Notes: generated from the sequence alone by a model not told the origin. Counted from the first letter of the stretch, positions 1 to 7,334 are shown. The stretch is 12,081 bases of DNA from Hamiltosporidium magnivora (GCA_004325065.1 PITI01000463.1:1-12081); one strand, 5' to 3'. A program made the numbers and translations.

Positions 1-1131
1 TTTTTTTCAAATCCCAGTTTGACCTTTTTAAGGCACAATACCATTAAGGATTTGTTTTTTTATTAATTTTAAGTTTATTCTCAACAAAAAAAGTTATTTT
101 TTGAATTCTGGTAATAAAATGATAGTTAAATTTTTATCAGATCCGTAATAATAAATATGTCTTAACCTCATAAAATATGGATTCATATAAAAGGTAAAAC
201 ATACGAGCAATTGGGCCTATGTTCAAATTTTTAGCTTTGGTTCATAAACATACTATAGCCTGATATGTGATTTATTACCTTTTAACAATATAACTCAATG
301 CCATTAAATGATTCTATTGAAATTTCAATATTATCTAAGAATTAAACATTTATTTTAATTTTATTTGACCTTTCAACTTTAAAATTTTCAATAATCATCA
401 GTTCTTTATGTAGAAGAAAATTTTATTTTTTTTCTATTTTTACTGCACAAGAAAAAATCCAATATCTCAATAGAAAAATCCATTTTCTAGAATTATAGGT
501 CTATATATTTTAAAATATTTAAAAATTAAAAAATCCATCTAAGGATTCTATTATGATGGACTTAAAATCATAAATTTTTAACATGAAAGAAGATAAGAAA
601 ACTTCTCAAAGAATTATTATATCTATCAAAATATTGGTAAAAACCATTTATGACTTTAAATGTAGTTTTTTACTTATCCAAAATATTTTTATATAATTGT
701 TCTTATGTACCTTAATTTCTAAGATCCAAATTCTTATGTATTCAAACTTGTCTTAAAATTGTTGAATGAAATCCAATTTATCAGAAGATAACAATAAAGT
801 ATAATAAATTTGTATTTAAACTTAAATAAAAGAAATACATTTGCTTTTAAAAGTACGCCAACGGTTTATATTAGTAAAAACTTTATTTTGTAATCTATTT
901 TGCAAGAAAAATATATTCAACTGAGTTATGCACATAGCATAATGAATAAATTCTTTTAAATTTAGAATATAACAATTTTAGAACCATAAATGACTTATAA
1001 TCTTTCAGAAAAAAATACGAAAGGTATGATTATGCTTTTTAAGAAGTTCTAATTAAATCATAACTCTATGAACAGAAAATATGAATGCTATAAAAATAAA
1101 AATAACAAAATATAAACCAAAAAAATCTTAA
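1..1131. other. AT-rich stretch without a recognisable gene
   Basis: This stretch is dominated by A/T runs, and open frames on both strands are broken every few codons. I see no tRNA, no long repeat and no splice-site pair framing a plausible exon. The least AT-biased patch is around 205-265, where plus-strand frames stay open for fewer than 25 codons and no splice signals frame them. It is best read as intergenic or intronic DNA. Confidence 0.7.
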
Positions 1132-1164
1132 ATGCTACACAAATTTCTTCTTTCAGAATTAAAT

Positions 1165-1290
1165 TTATTCGAACTTGCTATATTTCTTCAGAATTTTCAT
1201 TGTTTTCGTTTTACGGAGTTTTTCCCGTACGTTTTCGATATCGAAATATTTCTCCACAGAAGATTTAAATGAAAGAAAAAGTGAAAAAGG
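1165..1290 (-). CDS. Possible coding exon or remnant, unknown protein (minus strand)
   Basis: The minus strand is open for 41 codons between a stop read at 1291-1293 and a TAA at 1165-1167. The later part is highly charged and looks protein-like (EKYFDIENVREKLRKTK, then KILKKYSKFE and the stop), consistent with the amphipathic end of a helical protein. The patch has about seven CpG dinucleotides within roughly 90 bases, far above the surrounding A/T background, which favours an old or active exon. I recognise no family. I see no in-frame start near the 5' end and no clean AG acceptor directly upstream, so as an exon it is incomplete. The plus strand is open too: 1132-1272 starts with ATG and encodes 46 residues, mostly hydrophobic. 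That may only mirror the charged minus frame, or the reverse may be true. Coding status and strand are both uncertain. Confidence 0.22.
   Translation of the reverse strand, partial: PFSLFLSFKSSVEKYFDIENVREKLRKTKTMKILKKYSKFE
1233..1246. repeat. Perfect 14-bp palindrome TTTCGATATCGAAA
   Basis: The 14 bases equal their own reverse complement, with the centre between 1239 and 1240. Two CpG steps sit symmetrically in it. It lies inside the CpG-containing island, within the minus-strand frame described above. Such a palindrome could bind a dimeric regulator, but it may equally be incidental to coding sequence, and nothing nearby decides the matter. Confidence 0.8.
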
Positions 1291-1301
1291 TTAAGGTAAG
1301 C
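1269..1301 (+). other. Splice-donor-like site after a short ATG frame
   Basis: On the plus strand AAG|GTAAGC (cut after 1295) closely fits the general eukaryotic 5' splice-site consensus. An ATG at 1269 opens nine lysine-rich codons that end exactly at this junction in phase 0; without splicing the frame reads on for six more codons to a TAG. It could be a short first coding exon downstream of the CpG-containing island. The peptide is too short and biased to support coding by itself, and no matching acceptor could be fixed. Confidence 0.18.
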
Positions 1302-2010
1302 TGGGTATTGGTTTAGAAAAGGAAAAGGTGCAGCTTGCCAGTAATTTTCTCAATCCGAGTATTTTGTTAATAAAAATAAGATGTTATATATTTTTAAAAT
1401 GTGTTAAATGACATGATAATAGAAAAGCAAATTCAAGATTCTTGCCAAGATTACAATATTTTCTAATAAAAGAAAATTTCGTTCTGACTTTATGCAATTT
1501 TTTGGTTTATGATAAATAAATAAATTTAAGAAAACAAATATTAATTTAAAAGAAAATCCAAATATGTAGCTCAATTAGATGATCCTTCAGTTAATTGACA
1601 ATAAAAACGAAATCAATAGAGACAACTTTTGCATCGAAAAAAAGCTTTGACTTATGCTTCCTAATATCTTCTTTTGTTTTCATGTTTGTTTAGGTTTTTA
1701 AAATTAAATGCGCATTCGCAAAGTATTCCAAATTTTTTTATCTGTATTAAATTCAAAAAATACAACTTTTAAAAATCTATGTTTCCGTTATAGTTTTAAA
1801 ATATATGTGCGTATGATAAACAAATACCAGTCATGTGCTTGAACATAATTAAATCTTGGGATTCTTTCATACTGTAACTATAAAAATTATTTTATAATGT
1901 TTATTGTATATAAAATAATCTATCTGAGGTTTTAAAAGCAACAATATGTGAAAAGATTTAATATGTTCTATGATCAAAAAATGTTGATAAACACCACAAT
2001 CGTCTAATGA
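1302..2010. other. AT-rich stretch without a gene; one AT-only inverted repeat
   Basis: No convincing frame or RNA gene was seen. The clearest structure is an 11-bp perfect inverted repeat, 1886-1896 against 1909-1919, with a 12-base spacer. Both arms consist only of A and T, so it may be a chance product of base composition. A tRNA-like D-arm word at 1567-1579 has no matching T-arm and was not called. Confidence 0.6.
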
Positions 2011-2024
2011 TTTTTCCAAAAAAT

Positions 2025-2113
2025 ATGGCAAGGAATTCAAGGGAACTATTTAAAAGTTGTAGATATTCTGTAACGTGGTATGAAAGGCTTGATGATGCCA
2101 AAGACTGGAGCAG
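2025..2113 (+). CDS. Candidate first or internal exon of an unknown gene
   Basis: An ATG at 2025-2027 begins 29 complete codons plus two bases, ending at CAG|GTAAGG (cut after 2113). The peptide begins MARNSRELFKSC and ends WYERLDDAKDWS. It has a balanced residue mix with three aromatic/charged blocks and no low-complexity run. G+C is about 40 per cent by direct count (36 of 89), roughly twice that of the flanks. The frame is open back to a TGA at 1971-1973 and has a second ATG at 2007, so the start is not certain. Without splicing the frame stops at 2115-2117, directly inside the donor, as expected for an exon-intron edge. I do not recognise the family. This is the best single exon candidate in the window, but an isolated 89-base exon cannot be confirmed from sequence alone. 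Confidence 0.35.
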
Positions 2114-2119
2114 GTAAGG
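2114..2119 (+). other. Consensus 5' splice site (CAG|GTAAGG)
   Basis: The six intron-side bases plus the preceding CAG match the major spliceosomal donor pattern at nearly every position. The donor leaves the exon in phase 2 (two bases of a split codon). An acceptor-like site ending at 5769 would supply one base and keep a frame open for 11 codons, but other acceptors are possible. Confidence 0.4.
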
Positions 2120-2711
2120 ATAACCGTACATTAAAAAAAATATTTTAGGAGATTTTAGATTGTTCTTTCTATTTATATTTATACAAAAATCTCATATAAT
2201 ATACTATTAAATTAATTTAGATTTGCTTTCATTGTTACTTTTCTAGTTTGTGATAACTTTTTGCCTCAATAATTCAGGTCAATCTAAAATGCAAATATTT
2301 GTATCATTTGTGTTTATAACTGTACACTTCGAAAAAAATAATAAATTTGCACGGACACATAAGCATCCTACTACATATTTCTAAAAATATTTTATGAAAG
2401 TCTAAGTTGCTTTTGAAATTTTTTTCAAAATATAATTCTTAATCTGTAGTCTTTAATTTTTATAATTTGTAATCTGGTCTTACGTACCTCCAAAAAAATT
2501 AAAAAATATAAAAAATTTTAAATTATAATAATCTGATTGCCGAGTTTGCATATCAGCTTGATCTTTATGAAATATATATTATAAGTCCAATAAAAATCCG
2601 ATTCTAAAATGCTAAATATAAAGCACCAGAGAAAGAAAAAGAAAAAAAATGAAATTTTAGTTCAAAGCCAAAAACTTGTTTGGTGAATTTCGTTTTAACA
2701 TCTAAATTATA

Positions 2712-2737
2712 GAAATTTAAGATTGAAATTTAAGATT
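2712..2737 (+). repeat. Perfect tandem duplication of a 13-bp unit
   Basis: GAAATTTAAGATT occurs twice head to tail at 2712-2724 and 2725-2737 with no mismatch. It looks like a simple replication-slippage duplication in A/T-rich DNA. No function is suggested. Confidence 0.85.
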
Positions 2738-3132
2738 TAATGGTTTAAATTAGGTACCATAGTAACTAAAAACACTGTCTAGGTTTATAAATCTAAAAAA
2801 AATATAACGTAAAAATAAAAAAGAAACAAATACACGGTAAAAAAAGAAAACCCGTAGTGCAAACTAAGATCTCATCTATTACTTTTTTAGAAGAGCTTAA
2901 CAGTTTGGTTTTCAACACAATTAATTAAGAACTAAGCTTATGTTACTAAAATTCAAGATGTATTTGTTCCTTTCACCTACAAGCAAGAAAGGAATATCAT
3001 AAAAATGCAAAATTTTATAAAAAACTAGATAAAGGGATCCTCTTTGTTTAACCGCTCATATGCTATTATCTTTTGCTATATACATATGTTTTTGTCAAAA
3101 TGTTTTTTCAGTTCTAACATTTTCAAGATTAC

Positions 3133-3156
3133 GTTTATTTATATGTTTATTTATGA
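3133..3156 (+). repeat. Imperfect tandem duplication of a 12-bp unit
   Basis: GTTTATTTATAT at 3133-3144 is followed by GTTTATTTATGA at 3145-3156, differing only in the last two bases. It is a short slippage-type repeat in A/T-rich sequence. Confidence 0.75.
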
Positions 3157-3919
3157 ATAAAAGATCCTCCGGAAGAGAAATTCTTTGCATATTTATTTTT
3201 TTAGGATATATTCATTAGTTTATATAATATATGGTGACTCGCCGAATTCTTTTATTATTATGATATGGTATATATTTTGTTATAATAAAAAGAGCCACTA
3301 TAAAATTCTATGAATACTTAAATGTAATACTCACAATTTTTTTTCGAAATCTAAAGTACGAAATAATTTTTACGTATACATTAAGAGAATAGGCTATAGA
3401 GTGTGTCTCAAATTAAATTTAGTGTTTGTAAAAAAAATTTTTTATAATACAGATTTTTCTATATTATGCCAAAAAAGAATTCTTGTTTATAAACCCTATT
3501 TAGTAAATTATTTTATATTGAGAATTAACCAAAAAATGCCTTATTTTTGGATACTGAAGGGTAATACAACATAGAATTATAATATTTCAAAATTTAGGCC
3601 AAAAATAATTTTGAATAGTGCTATCTAATCCTCAAAAATCGAATACCTTATCTTGGTATACATTATTTTTCCATCATTTCTTTTGGAAAGGTAGCTGAAT
3701 TGTAAGAATTTTGTTTTGCATATATTAAAATTTGAAAAGAATTAAATTGTTTAAGATTCCGCTCGTTTAAGTATAAAAAAGCAATAATTTACTAGAAATT
3801 GAAAAAAAGAAATTCCTACTATTATAATTTCAAAAAAAAGCACTTTGAAAATTTCCAGAAATTTTAAATGAAAAATAAATCGAAAACTCAAATATTAAGG
3901 GGGTTTAGACTCAAAAAAG

Positions 3920-4309
3920 TTATGATAAGGTCACTTTCACTACATCTTGATTGCACAAAAAATGTAAAAGTTCTCTTGGAATACTGTTTTTGATCTTGAC
4001 TGCAAAAAAACGCAATACATTTTCAGGTTTTTCATCAAGTTTGTAGGAGGAAATATTCTAAGATTAAGCGCATCATTTTCTTTGAATCAACTAAACAGTA
4101 ATTTTGTAACATAATTAAAGATTGCAATCGAACATGTAGGTAAGCGCTGAGTCAACGCGCGGAAAACTAGAAATCCTTACCCAGATTAAAAGAATTACTG
4201 ATATTAGATAGACCGAAGCCAATATTTGAGCTTTACCACTAATCTAATGGGTTAATCGTATAGACATGACATTACCTGTCTCTGCGAACCCCTGTCAGTC
4301 TCCAAGTTA
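3920..4309 (-). pseudogene. Decayed minus-strand coding sequence, unknown family
   Basis: Read on the minus strand from high to low coordinates, coding-like frames follow one another with little overlap: 4247-4294 (16 codons, GFAETGNVMSIRLTH), a TAG at 4244-4246, 4118-4243 in the same frame (42 codons, beginning ISGKAQILASVYL), then 4038-4151 in a second frame (38 codons, including LVDSKKMMRLILEYF), then 3923-4057 in a third frame (45 codons, including YKLDEKPENVLRFFAVK) ending at TAA 3920-3922. The frames overlap exactly where a shift would be needed. This is the pattern of one reading frame of roughly 130 codons broken by one nonsense change and two frameshifts. The 4118-4309 part is also much richer in G+C and CpG than its flanks. 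The 'MSIRLTH.ISGKA' stretch faintly recalls the helical part of LTR-retrotransposon Gag proteins (Leu-rich, then Gly-Lys-Ala), but that is only a weak resemblance. The frames could instead be exons or chance. Confidence 0.33.
3943..4008 (+). repeat. Two similar words 49 bp apart
   Basis: ATCTTGATTGCACAAAAA (from 3944) and ATCTTGACTGCAAAAAAA (from 3993) match at 16 of 18 positions, then similarity fades into A-rich sequence. They lie inside the minus-strand decayed frame. They could be a degenerate local duplication or a coincidence helped by the A-run. Confidence 0.3.
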
Positions 4310-4582
4310 TATCCTAGATGAATACTTATCGATCTGCGAAGGATTCGATTGAGTAAGAATGCTGCGAATTCTGAAATTAAAGAAAGTGGAATCGGAACTG
4401 CAAATTTACTTCTTTGCAATAGGAAAGAACAATTCTAGAGCGACTGACTCGCCTATATAATAAATTCTATTAGTTTTTGTATAAAAGACTACGATATTTG
4501 AGTATCGTAGGAAGTACCAATAAAGTGATAGAGAGCAGTTCTATATAAAATCAGCCTAGAGTTAATGCTTGAAAATGTATCA
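4310..4582. other. Balanced-composition non-coding island, possible mobile-element remnant
   Basis: This continues the higher-G+C block of 3920-4309 but has no sustained frame; the longest minus-strand run is only about 20 codons. Read on the minus strand it holds a TATATAG word (4541-4547), a hairpin (4489-4510), a second TATA-like word next to GGCGAGTCAGTC (4445-4458), and then TTGGAGACTGACAGGGG (complement of 4290-4306) just ahead of the decayed frame. A promoter-like segment followed by a TGG-initial, primer-binding-site-like word and a broken frame is the order found at the left end of an LTR retrotransposon. No second LTR, terminal TG...CA pair or target duplication was found, so this is a hypothesis. 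A structured non-coding RNA is an alternative. Confidence 0.17.
4489..4510. repeat. Perfect 8-bp hairpin with 6-base loop
   Basis: CTACGATA (4489-4496) and TATCGTAG (4503-4510) are exact reverse complements around the loop TTTGAG. The arms hold three G/C pairs each, unusual in this DNA, and a T-run is not attached, so it does not look like a bacterial terminator. It lies inside the balanced-composition island and could be an RNA stem or a protein-binding inverted repeat. Confidence 0.7.
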
Positions 4583-5586
4583 TCTGTTTTCGTTTAAATG
4601 CGAAATATTTTTCATACTATAAATATTGCGAATGCCATTTTTGATTTCTTTTTTTTTGCTTTATTTCTATGAATTATATTATTAACATATAATTAGTCTT
4701 TAATTTGTTTAAATTCTTTTAAGAGAGATTATTTACTAAATCAAAGAAAAAACAGAGATATATTATTTGGAATATTAGCGTAAATGGTTTTATTTTTAGG
4801 AAACTTAAATAGTTTAAAGATCGGAAGTCAAACAAAAAATATCTCCGCAATAACAGTTTTTTTTAGATCAAATTTCTGATTAAGCTCAGAAAATTGGTTA
4901 TAAATAGTTTTCCCACGCATGTGCTAATTCGAAGAATAATCTTTTTATATTTTGAAATATTCATTAAACGTTATCCATTTAAAAATTTGTAAAATTTAAA
5001 TATATATTATTTTGTGACAATTAAAGAGCATTAAAATAATTTTTTACATTTACGAGCAAGTATTTCCTGTGTTTTAAAAAAAATTAATGTATTTAAACAA
5101 TGTATTACTATAATATAAAGAATAAATTAATTTAACATACAAATTTTTAGTACGAAGTTATTTTTAAAATTTTAAATATAATATTTTTATATTATGATTT
5201 ATTGAATACAAAGTTACTAAAATGAAGTTATAATCATGCAGTGATTTATTTTAAAAAAAATAAAAAAAGAAGTGAAATTTAAACAATCCCTACGAAATTA
5301 AAAACATTTTTGTTTTGCAGAGATATTAAATCTAATAATAATTTTCGCTGTTGGAATTCGATTTCTTTATATTTTTTTGATTTCTACCCTTATATTCTAA
5401 AATGAAAATAATTATTTTTCACTCAAGAAATTGAAATGCAGATGTAAACCAAGAATTATGAACAGAGAAAATAAAATCAACTGGAAATGCGGAAAAAGTA
5501 TGCATATAGCTTGAAAATGAAGTTACTTTTCTTCTAAAGAATTTTTAACACATGGCTTTCTTTTAAAAAATTGTTTTCAGTTTTAG
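4583..5586. other. AT-rich stretch, no supported gene
   Basis: A/T-rich sequence with long mixed A/T runs, especially 4970-5280. Only the small minus-strand frame at 4863-4964, listed separately, stands out. The last 30 bases (about 5556-5586) form a T-rich tract ending in two successive AG acceptor-like sites, TTTTCAG at 5574-5580 and TTTTAG at 5581-5586. Confidence 0.6.
4863..4964 (-). CDS. Small orphan frame, 33 residues (doubtful)
   Basis: The minus strand runs from ATG (4962-4964) to TAA (4863-4865). The peptide is hydrophobic and basic (it begins MNISKYKKIILRISTC), with possible amphipathic or membrane-seeking character. The central 4884-4931 has a modestly higher G+C. I see no promoter or splice signal, no recognised family and no neighbour that argues for function. 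Frames of this length occur by chance in DNA of this composition. Confidence 0.1.
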   Translation of the reverse strand: MNISKYKKIILRISTCVGKLFITNFLSLIRNLI

Positions 5587-5667
5587 GAAATATATTTGAT
5601 AGTCTGGTTACATTGTGAGGCTGTCAGAACCGAATACAACGCCATGAAAGTCATAAGGAGTATATAA
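5587..5667 (+). CDS. Candidate terminal exon, unknown protein
   Basis: A T-rich tract ending TTTTCAGTTTTAG (AG at 5585-5586) is followed by 26 codons that end in TAA at 5665-5667. The peptide (beginning EIYLIVWLHCEAVRTEYN) is well mixed in composition, and the core 5600-5660 is clearly richer in G+C than its flanks. In this frame the second AG is needed, because the codon before it is a stop; the exon would start in phase 0. The phase 2 donor at 2113 does not fit it. The minus strand is also open, from an ATG at about 5656 for 23 codons, so strand is not certain. No family is recognised. It may be a real last exon, a remnant, or a chance complex patch. Confidence 0.24.
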   Translation, partial: EIYLIVWLHCEAVRTEYNAMKVIRSI

Positions 5668-5745
5668 TTTGATATTTTAGTATGGTTTCTGATTATATTA
5701 TTCCGATAACTATTTTTTAAAGGAAATGCCTTTTAATCTTAAGAA

Positions 5746-5769
5746 GTTCTTCTTCCACTTGATTTGCAG
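5746..5769 (+). other. Acceptor-like site: polypyrimidine tract plus TTTGCAG
   Basis: TTCTTCTTCCACTTGATTTGCAG, ending at 5769, is among the best 3' splice-site matches in the window: a C/T-rich tract, a possible branch region (CTTGAT) and a CAG. If it is used with one base completing a split codon, the frame NFWYYGRVKLK follows to TAA at 5804-5806. It lies just ahead of the coding-like block 5817-5941. Confidence 0.25.
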
Positions 5770-5816
5770 TAATTTCTGGTATTACGGCAGGGTAAAATTA
5801 AAATAAGCCACAATAG

Positions 5817-5941
5817 ATTGTAAGTAACCTAATGCCTATTTGTTGGCTAAAATGGTTAGATTCGATCTTTTGGTTTTTTGACGATAATAGGAAAACTTTG
5901 ATGAATTTTGGAGTGTGATTGGACAACTTCTACATTTGTAA
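5817..5941 (+). pseudogene. Coding-like plus-strand block with a frameshift, unknown family
   Basis: After a TAG at 5814-5816 the plus strand is open for 33 codons to TGA 5916-5918. The ATG at 5832 gives a Trp-rich peptide beginning MPICWLKWLDSIFWFFDDNR. A second frame, 5891-5938, opens behind a TAG at 5888-5890 and reads ENFDEFWSVIGQLLHL before TAA 5939-5941. The two join plausibly near 5885-5900 by a single frameshift, so this looks like a slightly decayed coding sequence rather than two genes. Tryptophan needs TGG, which random DNA this A/T-rich rarely supplies, and six TGG codons fall in the two frames. I do not recognise a domain. Together with 5587-5667 it may be part of one disrupted gene. 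Confidence 0.24.
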
Positions 5942-6208
5942 TATTGAATAAAATCGAGTACAGTTAAGAAATATATGTCTTTGGTTAGATTAAAACACAT
6001 ACAAGGCTGCTTTTGTTGTATAATTTTAGAAGTTATTTGATTTAAAAAAATTATTTAAAAAAATGTACTTTTAGATTCCTAAAACCAAAAGAACTTGTAT
6101 ATTTTATATATTTGGATACATTTTATAAGGTGTTTCTGAAAATAAAATATTTATCAAAAGTTCGAATAAAAAATACATTTGTGATATCTTAAGAATATCA
6201 TAATATAA
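5942..6208. other. AT-rich spacer
   Basis: No frame, RNA gene or repeat of note was seen. Scattered A/T runs only. Confidence 0.6.
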
Positions 6209-6304
6209 GCAAAGAAATTCTTTGAATTTAAGGAATTAATGACGGAAGAGGTGGAAATATTAGTTATATTTTTAAGAAGGATGCATGAAAGAATATTTTA
6301 TTGA
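6209..6304 (+). CDS. Short exon-like frame, unknown protein
   Basis: Between TAA 6206-6208 and TGA 6302-6304 the plus strand is open for 31 codons. The peptide opens AKKFFEFKELMTEEVEILV and continues with an Arg/His-containing stretch, a composition typical of a helical segment. An internal ATG at 6239 would give 21 residues. The core 6238-6290 is richer in G+C than its flanks. No acceptor of quality lies directly upstream and no donor precedes the stop. It could be a remnant of the same material as 5587-5941, about 270 bases upstream on the same strand, or chance. Confidence 0.16.
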   Translation, partial: AKKFFEFKELMTEEVEILVIFLRRMHERIFY

Positions 6305-7106
6305 TTTATGGGAAAAATAAACAATGTATTTTCAATGTGTTTAATGTGTATTGAAATTCTGCGTCATAATAATAGAAAAAGCATTTTTTTCAAATAAATT
6401 TTTACAATTCCTAATTCTATTACTTTTTCTTTTTGTTATTCAATCACTTCTAATTTAAAAAGTTTATCCTTTGAATTTAGGTGATCTTATATTTCTTAGT
6501 TCTAAATCAAGGGCTTATTTTTGTAACATTTACTTTTCGAATTGTCATACAATTTAATAGAAGTTTATATTTTCCTCGAATTCTTAAATAAATTCAGCAT
6601 TCTTTATTCGGATAATATTTCATTAATTTGATACCAAAGTGTTCTAATTCAACTAAAGAAATAGAATCGATCTTTATAATTCAATAAGGCAATTTTTAAT
6701 TCATTAATATAGTCAATTTGTTCTTAGTAATAAATATCTTAAGAAAGGTAATTTATACTTCACTTTGGAATATATATAGCTTAGGAATAACAAATTTATT
6801 CAATAAGAGTACAACACTTTCAAAGACACTACATATATTTATATATCATAACGATTGCATGTGTGGTTATACCTAAAAAACAGAAAGTGATGGTTTAAAT
6901 AAAAAAATATTATAATTAATGCTTCAATATAATTATTTGGTTTTTTAAGAAGGTTTAAATTTTTATACAAACGAATAATTTATGGATTCCCTTATCGTAT
7001 AGTTATTCTCACCGAGATTTTGTGTATAGTTAATCTGTTTTAAATCTAACTCTCTGCATTTGAGTTTATGTAATAACCCTTTTTAATATTTATAAATTTA
7101 TACTAA
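6305..7106. other. AT-rich stretch, no gene seen
   Basis: A/T-rich throughout, with TA-rich words near 6760-6855. Frames are short in all six readings. No repeat or RNA gene was supported. Confidence 0.6.
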
Positions 7107-7334
7107 GTGCTGGAATTTACTTTTTTGGTTAAATCCTTCTTTGTAAAAGATGGAATTTGTTCTTGCACGCTGCCTCTTAATCCTATAGGGGCTTCACAGG
7201 TAAATGACTTTACATACTTTTTTGATAATACAAACAGCTTAGGTAGTTTAAAATGTATTAATTTGATGCGAATTTTATGGGGATATATGGTGGTTGATTC
7301 TGGAACTAGTTTTTTTCGTTCTATATTAGGTTAA
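7107..7334 (+). CDS. 75-codon open frame, possible exon or remnant
   Basis: The frame follows a TAA at 7104-7106 and runs to TAA 7332-7334. Its first codon is GTG, so no normal eukaryotic start is present and, if real, it would be an exon or a fragment. The translation is well mixed, with three Cys in the first half (GICSCTLPLNPIGASQV) and SLGSLKCINLMRILWGYM in the second. The second piece faintly recalls the 'L-x-C-L/I-x-G-x-R' entry to the acyltransferase-3 domain of invertebrate NRF-6-like membrane proteins, but the Gly and the following His motif are missing, so I do not assign it. G+C in 7160-7200 is well above the background. CAG|GTAAAT at 7198-7206 resembles a donor site within the frame. 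Unknown function; possibly chance. Confidence 0.2.
   Translation: MLEFTFLVKSFFVKDGICSCTLPLNPIGASQVNDFTYFFDNTNSLGSLKCINLMRILWGYMVVDSGTSFFRSILG

Larger units (their letters stand above)
2120..3919. other. Long AT-rich stretch, possibly intronic, with short tandem repeats
   Basis: No frame of convincing composition was found across these 1.8 kb. Two weak exon-like fragments were weighed and not called: 2512-2607 (plus, 31 codons) and 2891-2935 (plus, 14 codons behind a polypyrimidine-AG). A short purine tract lies near 2628-2655. If 2025-2113 is a real exon this stretch would lie in its downstream intron, but it could equally be intergenic. Confidence 0.55.

Noticed and set aside
163..258. Three short overlapping plus-strand frames around GGGCCTATG
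   Set aside because: All stop within 25 codons and no start or splice site fits; likely a chance complex patch.
1563..1620. tRNA-like D-arm word (TAGCTCAATTAGA)
   Set aside because: There is no anticodon arm, no GTTCGA-type T-arm at the right distance and no acceptor stem pairing.
1886..1919. 11-bp inverted repeat as a terminator or transposon end
   Set aside because: The arms are only A and T, there is no matching partner element or target duplication, and the DNA shows no bacterial gene context.
2512..2607. Plus-strand frame of 31 codons with a patch reading IAEFAYQLDLYEIY
   Set aside because: No splice signal or start frames it and only about 30 bases show raised complexity. It is within chance expectation.
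2891..2935. Fourteen codons behind a polypyrimidine-AG (acceptor-like at 2890)
   Set aside because: The frame is too short and A/T-biased. Joining it to the 2113 donor gives a stop after three codons, so no frame supports it as the partner exon.
4335..4352. B-box-like word GGATTCGATTG, possible tRNA or SINE
   Set aside because: It has one extra base against the consensus, no A-box at the right spacing and no foldable cloverleaf around it.
4519..4524. AATAAA polyadenylation signal
   Set aside because: The hexamer is frequent by chance in A/T-rich DNA and no transcript end supports it.
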